DNA of 64,000 nt from Vaginimicrobium propionicum (GTDB lineage: Bacteria > Actinomycetota > Actinomycetes > Propionibacteriales > Propionibacteriaceae). The DNA lies in the NCBI RefSeq assembly GCF_900155645.1, contig NZ_LT706985.1:248001-312000 (forward strand), in the 5' to 3' direction. The notes under the pieces are model-generated. The model did no database searches. It saw only the letters and a program-made list of their open reading frames with translations, and was not told where the DNA came from. The position numbers and the translations under genes are program-made. Below are positions 55,604 to 64,000 of the stretch, in pieces; positions within the stretch are counted from its first letter, which is position 1, and the number at the start of each line of letters is the position of its first letter.

Positions 55604-56572
55604 ATGGCAGGGTTTAATTTTTGTTCTGGTGATATGGGTTCCATGATGGAATCTAAAGGAACGGTCACGGCAGAGATCCTCGACATGATTGAGGAAGATA
55701 AGCGCGTTGCCTACATCAATTCGGACGCAACCATTCAAACTGGTCGCATGGGAGAGCTCATGCGGAAATATCCGAACCGAGTGCTGGATGTGGGTATTGC
55801 GGAGATGAATATGGTCACGATGGCAGCTGGCTTGGCTAAGGAGGGCTTCATTCCATTCGTGCAAACATTCGGGCCTTTTCTGTGTGTACGCGCGCTTGAT
55901 CAAATTCACAATGACGTTGCCTATAATAATTACCCGGTGCGTTTAATTGGCACTCACGCTGGCATTTCCTCGGGGTATGGGCCTACCCACAATACGATTG
56001 TCGAATTTGGAATCATGAATTCTATTCCTAATATGACTATGATTGCGCCGGCAGACGCGATTCAATGTCGTAAGGTTTTGCGCGCATCTATGGATTATGA
56101 AAAACCAATTTACATTAGGATTCCACGCGGTGAAGAGCCTATCGTTTACGATCAGGATCTCGTTTATGAAATCGGTAAGGCTGTAGAGATTAAATCTGGA
56201 AAGGATTTGACTTTCATTGCCACCGGCATGGGCGTGCGTGGATCTATACAAGCTGCACATGAATTGGAGAAAGAAGGCTTCGATATCGGAGTAATCGATA
56301 TGCATACGATTAAGCCGATTGACAAAGCGGCTATTTGCAAGGCGGCTTCCGCAACTGGCGCTATCGTGACTGTTGAAGACCACAATATTCTTGGCGGATT
56401 GGGTTCAATTGTTGCCGACGTACTTATGGATGCACGCATTTACGTTCCACTTGTGAAGATCGGTATTCCTGACGAATTTGTTAATTTCGGATATCCGGAA
56501 GAGCTATACCCCCACTACGGTATGGATGGATGTGGCATTGCCGCGACGGCACGCAATATCCTACGCGGATAA
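55604..56572 (+). CDS. Transketolase C-terminal subunit
   Basis: 322 aa: the pyrimidine-binding domain (IGIAEMNMVTMAAGLAKEGFIPFVQTFGPF with the catalytic glutamate, about 65-95) and the C-terminal transketolase domain (about 195-315). Partner of the preceding gene (2-bp gap). A terminator follows at 56587, so the MFS gene is partly separate. Confidence 0.93.
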   Translation: MAGFNFCSGDMGSMMESKGTVTAEILDMIEEDKRVAYINSDATIQTGRMGELMRKYPNRVLDVGIAEMNMVTMAAGLAKEGFIPFVQTFGPFLCVRALDQIHNDVAYNNYPVRLIGTHAGISSGYGPTHNTIVEFGIMNSIPNMTMIAPADAIQCRKVLRASMDYEKPIYIRIPRGEEPIVYDQDLVYEIGKAVEIKSGKDLTFIATGMGVRGSIQAAHELEKEGFDIGVIDMHTIKPIDKAAICKAASATGAIVTVEDHNILGGLGSIVADVLMDARIYVPLVKIGIPDEFVNFGYPEELYPHYGMDGCGIAATARNILRG

Positions 56573-56586
56573 ACATAAGCTTAAAC

Positions 56587-56620
56587 GGCGGGGGCGGCTG
56601 CCCGTACCCCGCCCTTCTTT
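56587..56620 (+). terminator. Terminator after the transketolase genes
   Basis: 7-bp GC stem ggcgggg (56587-56593) with ccccgcc (56607-56613), followed by ttcttt. It lies 15 bp after the stop. Confidence 0.75.
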
Positions 56621-56691
56621 CCCTCCTCTATCTGAGGCCTATTATGAAACGAGTAATAATGAAAAATGAGTCACCTTATAGATGAGCGGTT

Positions 56692-57864
56692 TTGACCGTT
56701 GTCAGTTTGACAGTTTTAGTAGGTGGTTTCACGCAATTCATGGTGGCTCCTTGGGGAGCCGAAATTGCGCAGGACTTAGGATTCGCTGCCACAGATATAG
56801 CCGGCATTGTGTTTGCCCCGATGATTGTTGGGGTTCTTGTGAGTTTGCCAGGCGGTACTCTTGCCGACCGTTTCGGTGTAAAGAAGGTGCTGGCTGTCGC
56901 CTTGATAATTGCGACTTGTGGTGCTTTCCTACGCGTTTGGGCTGGATCTTATCTTTTGCTCTTCGTGAGCATGTTCCTCTCCGGTGCATCAGGGACTCTT
57001 GCTATGGCTAATTCCCCGAAAATTTTGAGCGCGTGGTTTAAGCCGCAATCCTTAGGCTTGGTTTTCGGCATTTTTATGGCCGGAGGTGGTTTGGGCTCCA
57101 CAGTAGGAATGGCCGTGGCGCGGCTTTTCCCGAGCTACGAACATGCATTCTGGGTATCGGCGTTCATAATGCTTGCAGTGCTCATTGCTTGGGTTTTGTT
57201 AATCAAGGAGCGCCCAGAAGGAGCGGCTGTCCCTCCGCCCGCGCCATCAGCTATATCCGGTTTGGCTAGCGTAATAAAGCTTCCCCATGTGTGGCTTTTA
57301 GGAGCTGGCATGGCGTTTTTCACTGCGGCTAATATGACTTATTCTTCGTTGCTGCCCGTTGGGCTACAGGCTGATAAAGGCATGACACCTGAGCAGGCAG
57401 GCGTGGCAGCTTCAGCTATTATGTTGGGCTCTCTGCTAGGTAGTCTTGGTACTCCGATAGCGTTGAAGATTTCCCATGGCCTATCCAAACCGGTGATTTT
57501 AATTAGTGGAATAGTTAGCTCAATCTGCCTGTTCTTCGCTTGGCGCGCCGCTCCGAGCCCAGCGTTTATGCTTTTCCTCTGTTTAGGCGGCATCGCATTA
57601 GCCATGGCTATGACGGTGATAATGTCGGGACCCTCGCAACTGCCAGAGGTGACCTCGCAATCGGTAGGAGCTGCTGGCGGACTCATCTCCACCGTGCAAA
57701 TGGCCGGAGCATTTGTAATTCCAACATGGATCATCACCCCGATTGCCGGAGGAGACTACACGTTTATCTTTATTTTGGGAAGCCTCTGCGCTCTGCTCAT
57801 CACCGGTGCGTTAATCTTTATTCCAGAATTCAGCAGAGTGCGCGATGCGCAAAGAGTGGTCTAG
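56692..57864 (+). CDS. MFS transporter
   Basis: 390 aa with 11-12 membrane segments and the family loop motif GGTLADRFGVKKV after segment 2. Start TTG 56692 has no strong ribosome site and the first helix begins almost at once, so the N-terminus may be short by a few residues or misassigned. Resembles nitrate/organic-anion-type MFS carriers (MAMTVIMSGPSQLPEV). Its place next to split transketolase suggests import of a sugar or sugar acid. It is convergent with the LysR gene and overlaps it by 4 bp. Confidence 0.85.
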   Translation: MTVVSLTVLVGGFTQFMVAPWGAEIAQDLGFAATDIAGIVFAPMIVGVLVSLPGGTLADRFGVKKVLAVALIIATCGAFLRVWAGSYLLLFVSMFLSGASGTLAMANSPKILSAWFKPQSLGLVFGIFMAGGGLGSTVGMAVARLFPSYEHAFWVSAFIMLAVLIAWVLLIKERPEGAAVPPPAPSAISGLASVIKLPHVWLLGAGMAFFTAANMTYSSLLPVGLQADKGMTPEQAGVAASAIMLGSLLGSLGTPIALKISHGLSKPVILISGIVSSICLFFAWRAAPSPAFMLFLCLGGIALAMAMTVIMSGPSQLPEVTSQSVGAAGGLISTVQMAGAFVIPTWIITPIAGGDYTFIFILGSLCALLITGALIFIPEFSRVRDAQRVV

Positions 57865-58748
57865 GAGAAGTTGTCTCTAAGCTGACCTAGAAATTCCTCT
57901 TCTACTTCGAATAGTTCCTCGCTTCGACGCCGAACCACTATGAGCTGAGTCTCGGCGTCGAAACTGGGGGTGACTGGAATGCATCGAAGCGGCGAGGAGA
58001 AACAACCGCGAGTCCATTTAGACACAAAAAGCAGCGCATCTGTGCGGTTAAGAAAGTTCTGGCAGAGATCGATGGAATTAAAAGCTACAATTTGTTTGGT
58101 GGGTGAATGGATACGCGAAAAATCATTGACGCGCATATCTAGAGTTAGTAAATTCCCGCTTTCAATTTCGCTGCGCGGTACAGTGGTGGCCTCGTAGTAC
58201 TGAGATTGCGGTCCTACACACACGAAAATGGGTCCGGTGTCTAAAATGGTGATTTCAAGTGTACGTATATCGGCAGGCCACATAAACGTTTTATCGTCTA
58301 AATCTGTTCTTACAAGGATTCCAAAAGTCGCTTTTCCATCGATTACGTTCTCAATCACCTCACTTCGATTTGTTTGCTGTAGGTCAAAACGCAATGAATT
58401 GTTTTTGTGTTTGCGGTAAATGTCTAGGAATAGAGATGAAATAAAATCGAACTGTTGGCTGGCAACGCTTAGTTGTTGTATTCGAGCGCTCTCTTTTCCT
58501 CTCATAGAAGAGCGTAAGTGTTCAACTAAAACGGAGATTTCGCGCGCCTGGTGTAAAAATTCTTTACCATCGGCAGTTAGTTGGACCCCGTGAGGGGTGC
58601 GCAGAAAAAACTTTGTGCCGAACTCATGCTCGAGTGCTGCAATCGACTTAGTGAGGCCGGGTTGGCTAGTAAAGAGCTCGTAAGCAGCCTGAGTGATGGA
58701 ACCACACTCAGCTACCTTAATGATCTGACCTAACTGTTCGAATCGCAT
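57861..58748 (-). CDS. LysR-family transcriptional regulator
   Basis: 295 aa. Winged helix-turn-helix at residues 1-60 (MRFEQLGQIIKVAECGSITQAAYELFTSQPGLTKSIAALEHEFGTKFFLRT), then the effector-binding domain. LysR regulators often control nearby or divergent genes; here it is convergent to the MFS gene and may act on the transketolase-MFS module. A 198-bp gap separates its start from the GNAT gene. Confidence 0.92.
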   Translation of the reverse strand: MRFEQLGQIIKVAECGSITQAAYELFTSQPGLTKSIAALEHEFGTKFFLRTPHGVQLTADGKEFLHQAREISVLVEHLRSSMRGKESARIQQLSVASQQFDFISSLFLDIYRKHKNNSLRFDLQQTNRSEVIENVIDGKATFGILVRTDLDDKTFMWPADIRTLEITILDTGPIFVCVGPQSQYYEATTVPRSEIESGNLLTLDMRVNDFSRIHSPTKQIVAFNSIDLCQNFLNRTDALLFVSKWTRGCFSSPLRCIPVTPSFDAETQLIVVRRRSEELFEVEEEFLGQLRDNFS

Positions 58749-58946
58749 CTTGGCTGCCCCGTGTTTCTTGGTCTATTACGTGACTGAATGTTAGAATATT
58801 GTTAAGTACGATCCAATCCGTTCCCCTTCTCGGTGGTCCTTAGGGGCTAGGGCAGTGGCTGCGCAAGCTCAAGGGCAACGGAGGGATATCGGCCTGGAAG
58901 CGTCATTAGCACTTTTATATGTACAAGGCAGTTTTCTGGAGATAAT

Positions 58947-59525
58947 GTGGCAGATTCAGCACACCTAGTTGAGCCGATGCTCAAATATGGGCAACAGATT
59001 TGGGACTATCGCCAGGAATTCGTTGATTGCGGGGAGCCGCTGTGTGGGGCGGGTTCTCTTGCTCGGTGCGCTAACTCCAGCGATTGGCTGACTGACGTCG
59101 TCGCTCAAAAAAGCATTGAGACGCTTCCAAAAGGTCTCGTTACGGCAACGCAATATATTTGTGTGCGACAATCCGATCAAAAAATTGTTGGCACTATTCA
59201 AATTCGGCATTGTCTAAACGAATACTTGGCTAAGTTCGGTGGACATATTGGTTACTCTGTTGCCCCAAGTGAACGGCATAAAGGATATGCGACAAAAATG
59301 TTGAAGAGTGCCTTGCTTAGATGTCGAGACTTGGGCTTAATGAGGGTCTTAATAACCTGCGCGTCTGATAATGATGCAAGTCGACGAACAATTATAAAAT
59401 GTGGCGGTGTTTATGAATCAACCGTTTTTGAACCAAGCCAGTCTCTCCAATTAGAACGTTATTGGATTACCCCTTCAGTAGGCGATTCTATTCGTAAAAG
59501 TGGCGCTAACCGTTTCGGGATATAA
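58947..59525 (+). CDS. GNAT family N-acetyltransferase
   Basis: 192 aa from GTG 58947 with a GGAG ribosome site. The GNAT core is present: IVGTIQIRHCL, then the acetyl-CoA loop VAPSERHKGYATKML (Q/RxxGxG/A type), and a late SDNDASRRTIIKCGGVYE. Substrate unknown. It is followed 11 bp later by the DUF6767 gene. Confidence 0.88.
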   Translation: MADSAHLVEPMLKYGQQIWDYRQEFVDCGEPLCGAGSLARCANSSDWLTDVVAQKSIETLPKGLVTATQYICVRQSDQKIVGTIQIRHCLNEYLAKFGGHIGYSVAPSERHKGYATKMLKSALLRCRDLGLMRVLITCASDNDASRRTIIKCGGVYESTVFEPSQSLQLERYWITPSVGDSIRKSGANRFGI

Positions 59526-59536
59526 TCGCTCATATT

Positions 59537-59737
59537 ATGAAATACGCCAAACCTCGCTGCCCGCTGCGTCCTGATGACTACTGCTCGCAGTGCGTTCCTG
59601 GTGCGTCTGGGCCACAAGACTGCGGTTTGGTTTTCCTTGTTATGGATGATCCAGAGTTGAAAGATCTCTACAACCAAAAAAGACGTGAGAACCAGGCGCA
59701 AAAAACGTCAAAACGAAATATTGGTTTCAGGCAATAA
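59537..59737 (+). CDS. DUF6767 family small protein
   Basis: 66 aa with four cysteines in CPLRPDDYCSQCVPGASGPQDC, a likely small zinc-binding unit, then LVFLVMDDPEL. This short family is widespread in actinobacteria; its function is unknown. Probably co-transcribed with the GNAT gene. Confidence 0.7.
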   Translation: MKYAKPRCPLRPDDYCSQCVPGASGPQDCGLVFLVMDDPELKDLYNQKRRENQAQKTSKRNIGFRQ

Positions 59738-60227
59738 TGTGCGCGAAAGGCTATCTTGCATGTGGAAATGAGTGGTTCACGTATATAGATATAGAAATTA
59801 TTTATCGGGTATATCAGAAACCTAAATAACTAACAAAGCAAATACGCCTATAGAAATTTATGTCGACACACCTGCTGGTAAGGCAAAAATACTAGTTCTC
59901 GCCTTTAACCATTGAATTTTTCAATATTTATTGTGTCAGACCAGCTTTATAACGATTTACGTGAATCAATATTTCATCATTTTTCAAGGTATCTTTATAT
60001 GCAATTCGATGTCGTAAGGCATTTTGTCTATATGATGATTGCGAAAAATTTAGGTTTCTTGTGCCCTGTATTTACTTATGTGCAGATCGAAGGATGGTTA
60101 TCAATTCCGCAATGAAGTAAGTGGATATTGCACAGTGGGCGAACGGAAAAATTGCTGATTCTGTGAAGTGATCTTTGCTTAGGTGATCGTCTGGTTAGCT
60201 GTGAAAGGTTCTCAAGTTGAACGGTAA
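59738..60227. other. Gene-free stretch upstream of the GntR operon
   Basis: About 490 bp of AT-rich sequence. A 67-codon frame at 59912-60115 lacks a ribosome site and family features. Nothing else is evident. Confidence 0.5.
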
Positions 60228-60317
60228 CACGTATACGCGTATGCCCTGAAATCTTGAATATAAATCTTTATATGCCAATTGCTTGACAAGTACGTATACG
60301 TGCTGCATAGTTAAGCC
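60228..60317 (+). promoter_or_regulatory. GntR operon promoter with two palindromic operators
   Basis: A -35 TTGACA (60283-60288), a 17-bp spacer and a -10-like CATAGT (60306-60311). The spacer contains the perfect palindrome acgtatacgt (60292-60301). Upstream, 60228-60243 holds cgtatacg overlapping atacgcgtat. Both match the kind of site GntR/HutC proteins bind. The start codon is 7 nt after the -10, so the mRNA is probably leaderless. Confidence 0.7.
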
Positions 60318-61079
60318 ATGGAGTGCAATGAAGCGCGAACCGAGCTGCCGGCTGGCCTAACTCTTACAGAAGAGGTCAGGTGGATCTTGCTTAACCGGAT
60401 AAAGAATGGCTTTTACGCACCAGGGCAAAAACTTCCAAGTGAGATTGATCTGGCTAGTGAGTTAGGTGTTAGTGTTGCGCCTATTCGTGCGGCTTTTTCG
60501 CAGCTTGTTTCTGCAGGGCTGATAAATCGACGTTCTGGAAGTGGGACTTATGCTAGCCAAGAGCCGCTTCAACATCAGCTATCTACGTGGGTATCTTTCA
60601 CACAGGAGCTACGAAGACTAGAAATTGATTTTGCTACGAAGGTTGAACGGTATAAACAAGTTGATGAAATCCCTTCTCGTGTTTTGGCTCGTTTCCCTTA
60701 TTTAGCTGATGCTTCTGCAATGCAACTTGAACGAACAGTCGAATTTGATGATCGAGTTCGGATTTTCACTCGTTCCTGGTTTAGAAGCGATTGGATGGAA
60801 AAGATCCCGGATCTGGAGTATTTCTCTGATGGGAACTCGCTGTATTCGTGGTTTAGAAATCAAGGCAAACGCGTAGTATTTGCGGAAACTAATTTGCAAG
60901 TTACTTTTATGGACGATGAGCTTGCGGAACGCTTCGGATCGGAATGGGGTACCCCCGTAGTGCTGCTTGAGGGAGCTGCATATACGCGTAATGGTCAAAT
61001 TGAATATTCAGAAACTTATTACGACCATACCTCTTTCACTTTCACTGCAACTTACGCGACTAGAACAGGAACTAATTGA
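60318..61079 (+). CDS. GntR-family (HutC/UTRA type) transcriptional regulator
   Basis: 253 aa. Winged helix-turn-helix at about 17-80 (EVRWILLNRIKNGFYAPGQKLPSEIDLASELGVSVAPIRAAFSQLVSAGLINRRSGSGTYAS), then a UTRA ligand-binding domain (about 95-250, ending YSETYYDHTSFTF). It probably represses its own operon by blocking RNA polymerase at the spacer palindrome and responds to a nucleoside- or sugar-like ligand. No ribosome site before the ATG. The stop overlaps the next ATG. Confidence 0.92.
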   Translation: MECNEARTELPAGLTLTEEVRWILLNRIKNGFYAPGQKLPSEIDLASELGVSVAPIRAAFSQLVSAGLINRRSGSGTYASQEPLQHQLSTWVSFTQELRRLEIDFATKVERYKQVDEIPSRVLARFPYLADASAMQLERTVEFDDRVRIFTRSWFRSDWMEKIPDLEYFSDGNSLYSWFRNQGKRVVFAETNLQVTFMDDELAERFGSEWGTPVVLLEGAAYTRNGQIEYSETYYDHTSFTFTATYATRTGTN

Positions 61080-62095
61080 TGGATGAAATGCTAAACGCTC
61101 GCGTTCTCGGCGGGATGTATGGAGCGGTTATTGGAGACGCGCTCGGCGCAATTACTGAAACTCTGTCTATGCGGCAGATTAGAGAACTATACGGATGGCT
61201 GGATGATTTTCAGCCCCTTAAAACTCAGCCTTATGGGCAAGATAGGGTTCCGGGAGAAATAACAGACGATGCGTCTCTTGTGTTAGCAATGGCTGCTGTG
61301 GCTCATTCTGAGGATTTCACAATAGATATGGCAATCAAGGGAGTGCAGGCTTGGGCTTCTGATGAGCGGTATTCACGTTATGCGGGTCCCAGTACAAAGC
61401 GTGCTCTGGCTTTAATTTTAAGAGGGTGTGACCCGCTCGAGGCGGGCAAAGGTGATGTTACATCATTTACGGGTGCCAGTAATGGGGGCGCCATGAAAGT
61501 TGCTCCAGCTGGATGGATGGCACCTAACGATATTGAAAAGGCTGTAAGAAATGCTGCCGCTATGTGCGGCCCTACTCACAACACAAATTTGGCCATTGCG
61601 GGGGCATCTGCCATTGCGGCGGCTTGCAGCGCAGCTCTAGATGAGTCACCAACGGTTGAAAGTGTAACTGCAGCAGCTATCAACGGTGCAGAAAAAGGCG
61701 CGCGGATAGGTTTAAGACAAGGGAGAGAAGTCGCAGGGCCGGACGTAGCGTTGCGTATTCGTCAAGCCTTGGATCTCATTGATGTTGAAGAACCCAATGC
61801 TTCACTCGAGCGACTTGCAAATCGTATTGGATGTGGGCTGGCAACATCTGAGTCAGTTCCAGTTGCGATTGCGATATTCGCGCTCTCCCAAGGAGATGGG
61901 CGGCTATGTGCCATTTATTCCGCAAATGTCAGTGATGATACCGACACTGTGGGGTGTATGGCCACTGCAATTGGCGGAACGTTTAGCGGTGCAAACGTAT
62001 TTCCGTTGCGATGGAGAAAACTTGTTAGCGCCGCAAACCACATAGACGTGGAAAAACTGACTAAACAGTTCATTGAAAGGACACAGAATGCGTAA
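61079..62095 (+). CDS. ADP-ribosylglycohydrolase-fold enzyme
   Basis: 338 aa; ATG 61079 overlaps the GntR stop. The metal-binding motifs of the DraG/ARH fold are visible: GAVIGDALGA near the N-terminus, TDDASLVLAMA (about 61-71) and SDDTDTVGCMATAIGGTFSGA (about 284-304). Such enzymes remove ADP-ribose from proteins or hydrolyse related N-glycosides. Beside a BMP lipoprotein and an ABC ATPase, a role in cleaving an imported nucleoside or ribosyl compound is more likely than protein de-ADP-ribosylation; that is inference. The next gene starts inside its 3' end (8-bp overlap). Confidence 0.88.
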   Translation: MDEMLNARVLGGMYGAVIGDALGAITETLSMRQIRELYGWLDDFQPLKTQPYGQDRVPGEITDDASLVLAMAAVAHSEDFTIDMAIKGVQAWASDERYSRYAGPSTKRALALILRGCDPLEAGKGDVTSFTGASNGGAMKVAPAGWMAPNDIEKAVRNAAAMCGPTHNTNLAIAGASAIAAACSAALDESPTVESVTAAAINGAEKGARIGLRQGREVAGPDVALRIRQALDLIDVEEPNASLERLANRIGCGLATSESVPVAIAIFALSQGDGRLCAIYSANVSDDTDTVGCMATAIGGTFSGANVFPLRWRKLVSAANHIDVEKLTKQFIERTQNA

Positions 62096-63074
62096 GTTCG
62101 TCAAGGCTATCTTGGTAGTCTCGCTCGCAGTATTTCTTGCCAGTTGTGGTTCAACTGGTTCTGGTGAAACCCCGGCTGATTCGAAAGAAGGCAGCACGGT
62201 TTTAATCATGAACCAACCTGCCGGGAATCCATTTGCGGATTTAGTTTATGCCGGAATGGTCAAGGCGGCCGAAGAAAAAGGCATCAGTTCCCAGCAAGTG
62301 CCGGGTGTTCAGGCCGGCGCCTATGAGCAGCAGCTGCGAAGTGCTGCTGAAGCAGGCAACAACCCTATTGCTGTCTTATGGGATGATTTAGGAAATGCTG
62401 TTGCTCGTGTTGCCCCAGATTATCCTGATACAAAGTTTCTTGTCATTGATTCAGCAGTTGATCCGAAACTTCCGAATGTCCAGACTGTCTTGATCGACTC
62501 CTCCCAATCTTCCTATCTGGCCGGGGTAGTTGCAGCGCACCTAACGGAATCCAAAAAAGTCGGTTTTGTTGGGGGGCAAGATATGGGAGTTGTAAATGAG
62601 TGGGCCTGCGGTTTTAAGGCAGGTATTGAAAAAATTGATTCTTCTGTGTCTCTCACCGTCAATTACGCTGGGACTTTTACTGATCCTCAGAAAGGCAAGC
62701 AAATCGCTAATGCGATGGCCGGGGATGGTATAGACGTTATTTTCCAAGCCGCAAACCAGACTGGATTGGGCGTAATAAATGGCGCTGCTGATCGTGGCAT
62801 CAAAGCAATTGGGTCTGATTCTTGGCAAGGTGATGTCGCTTCAGGGTCTGTACCGTGGTCGGCACTTAAAGATGCGGGAGCAGCTACATATACATCCATC
62901 CTCAAGGTTTTAGACGGCAAATTTGAGAGTGGTTTGTTCGTGTATGACTCAACTCAAGGGGCTCCCTTGTATGACTCTCGCGACTATGATGCTTTAGCTC
63001 CTGAGGTGAAAGCTGAGGTAGATAACATTGAATCTCAGCTTCGCGACGGTACCATTACTCTTTCTTGCCGGTAG
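62088..63074 (+). CDS. BMP-family substrate-binding lipoprotein
   Basis: 328 aa with a lipoprotein signal (residues 1-20, lipobox LASC), then the BMP/PnrA-like periplasmic-binding fold: STVLIMNQPAGNPFADLVYAGMVKAAEEKG, SSYLAGVVAAHLTESKKVGFVGG and GSDSWQGDVA. BMP proteins bind purine nucleosides or other compounds for ABC import. GAAAGGA ribosome site before ATG 62088. Co-transcribed with the glycohydrolase and the ABC ATPase. Confidence 0.93.
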   Translation: MRKFVKAILVVSLAVFLASCGSTGSGETPADSKEGSTVLIMNQPAGNPFADLVYAGMVKAAEEKGISSQQVPGVQAGAYEQQLRSAAEAGNNPIAVLWDDLGNAVARVAPDYPDTKFLVIDSAVDPKLPNVQTVLIDSSQSSYLAGVVAAHLTESKKVGFVGGQDMGVVNEWACGFKAGIEKIDSSVSLTVNYAGTFTDPQKGKQIANAMAGDGIDVIFQAANQTGLGVINGAADRGIKAIGSDSWQGDVASGSVPWSALKDAGAATYTSILKVLDGKFESGLFVYDSTQGAPLYDSRDYDALAPEVKAEVDNIESQLRDGTITLSCR

Positions 63075-63089
63075 GTAGGTGTGTGACAG

Positions 63090-64000
63090 GTGGACGAAAT
63101 CCGGCTTGAGAATATCTCGAAGCGGTTCGGATCGATCCAGGCGGTTGACGATGTCAGCGTCGTTATTTCACCGGGCACTGTGACAGCCGTGGTTGGTGAA
63201 AATGGCGCTGGCAAGTCAACTTTGGTGAAAATTCTTGCAGGCGTTGTGGAATTGGATTCGGGACATATATACCGAGGAGATCGCTCTCTAAGTATAACTA
63301 GCGCGAGGGTTGCTGCTCTACAAGGAATCGGAATGGTATTCCAGGAGATGGCGCTAGTTCCTGACTTGACGGTTTGGGAAAACGTGTGCCTTGGCTGGGA
63401 GACCACGAGTAGAGGAAAGCTTGCTCGAAAAGAGATTATTAATCGAGTGAAGTCAGTCTCGGAAGAATTTGGCTTGTCAATCCGACCTGACGTCAGAGTA
63501 AGAGATCTTCCTGTTAGTTTGCGTCAGCGAGTAGAGATATTGAAGGTTCTATATCGTGATGTTGACACAATTATTTTAGATGAGCCGACTGGAATTCTTA
63601 CGCCACAAGAAGCTGAGTCATTATTTGCTGCGATAGATACTCTTCGGGCTGCTGGTAAGGCTGTTGTTTTTATTTCACATAAGTTAAATGAAGTTCTGCG
63701 CTTAGCTGATGTGATCTATGTTATGCGTCGTGGAAAATTGGTTGCTAAAACCGAGCCAGGTGATTTAACTCCACGGGATTTAGCCAAGCTCATGCTCGGC
63801 GAGGAACTCCCCGTTATTGAAAAAGAAAAATCAAAGCTTGGAGCAACCGCCATTCGTCTTGACGATATTCATATCCGCAACAGTGAAGGAAATAAAATTC
63901 TGGGTCCTTTTAATTTAGATCTCAGGTTTGGTGAAGTTTTCGGTGTGGCAGGTGTTGCTGGTTCCGGGCAGGATGAGTTGGTTTCTGTTATCACTGGAAT
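63090..64000 (+). CDS. Nucleoside/sugar-type ABC transporter ATPase (continues past the window)
   Basis: Starts at GTG 63090, 15 bp after the BMP gene, and is open to the window edge. Two-domain ATPase of the RbsA/YufO type: Walker A GENGAGKST, Q-loop MVFQEMAL, Walker B TIILDEPTG, H-loop ISHK; a second domain begins at about residue 255. The signature reads LPVSLRQRVEI where relatives have LSVG-QQRVEI, so the usual LSGGQ-like Ser and Gly are changed. The permeases should follow outside the window. Confidence 0.9.
   Translation, partial: MDEIRLENISKRFGSIQAVDDVSVVISPGTVTAVVGENGAGKSTLVKILAGVVELDSGHIYRGDRSLSITSARVAALQGIGMVFQEMALVPDLTVWENVCLGWETTSRGKLARKEIINRVKSVSEEFGLSIRPDVRVRDLPVSLRQRVEILKVLYRDVDTIILDEPTGILTPQEAESLFAAIDTLRAAGKAVVFISHKLNEVLRLADVIYVMRRGKLVAKTEPGDLTPRDLAKLMLGEELPVIEKEKSKLGATAIRLDDIHIRNSEGNKILGPFNLDLRFGEVFGVAGVAGSGQDELVSVITG

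Noticed and set aside
59912-60115. 67-codon open frame before the GntR operon
   Set aside because: No ribosome site, aromatic-rich random-looking product, AT-rich intergenic composition.
1-64000. CRISPR array, rRNA operon, replication origin
   Set aside because: No regularly spaced repeats, rRNA sequence or DnaA-box cluster was seen.

Overview
The window comes from a moderate-GC actinobacterium, most likely Actinomycetaceae-like. This is inferred from gene content: an Rne/Rng RNase with a long acidic/basic N-terminus, the TIGR03960/TIGR03936 pair, SepH, the DUF4193, DUF4235, DUF3710, DUF5998 and DUF6767 families, and an Actinomyces-type class C sortase pilus cluster. I cannot name the species from sequence alone.

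1-18.5 kb is conserved housekeeping: the end of thrC; valS with a DsbA-like/MauE-like redox pair on the minus strand; then folC, a CPBP membrane protease, the radical-SAM pair, rne, rplU-rpmA, obgE-proB-proA-nadD-rsfS and tRNA-Ala(GGC). 18.5-24.2 kb (minus strand) is a pilus cluster of tip adhesin, major pilin and class C sortase. The pilin frame is broken at a run of four G. 24.5-40.1 kb returns to ordinary genes: an SPFH protein with a ribbon-helix-helix protein, nitroreductase, xylose isomerase, transporters, carbonic anhydrase, ParC-type topoisomerase, sepH, dut and an RlmD-type 23S rRNA methyltransferase.

40.17 to about 50.3 kb is an AT-rich, Firmicutes-like island that begins inside the 3' end of the RlmD-type gene. 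The methyltransferase carries a Firmicutes-style C-terminal tail. Inside the island are five further sequences resembling rlmD (rumA) 3' ends, remnants of a large serine recombinase, a 123-bp direct repeat with covarying hairpins, and a row of small immunity-type genes (SUKH, DUF4274, SdpI, EXLDI and unnamed families). I read this as repeated site-specific accretion of immunity cassettes at one target gene, now largely decayed. This is the most interesting region of the window.

50.6-64 kb is accessory DNA with more actinobacterial composition: an SDR, a Fic AMP-transferase with a fused DNA-binding domain, an alpha/beta hydrolase, a split transketolase with an MFS transporter and a convergent LysR regulator, a GNAT, and an operon of a GntR regulator, an ADP-ribosylglycohydrolase-fold enzyme, a BMP-family lipoprotein and a nucleoside/sugar-type ABC ATPase that runs off the right edge. 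The GntR promoter carries palindromes between its -35 and -10 boxes and appears to give a leaderless mRNA.
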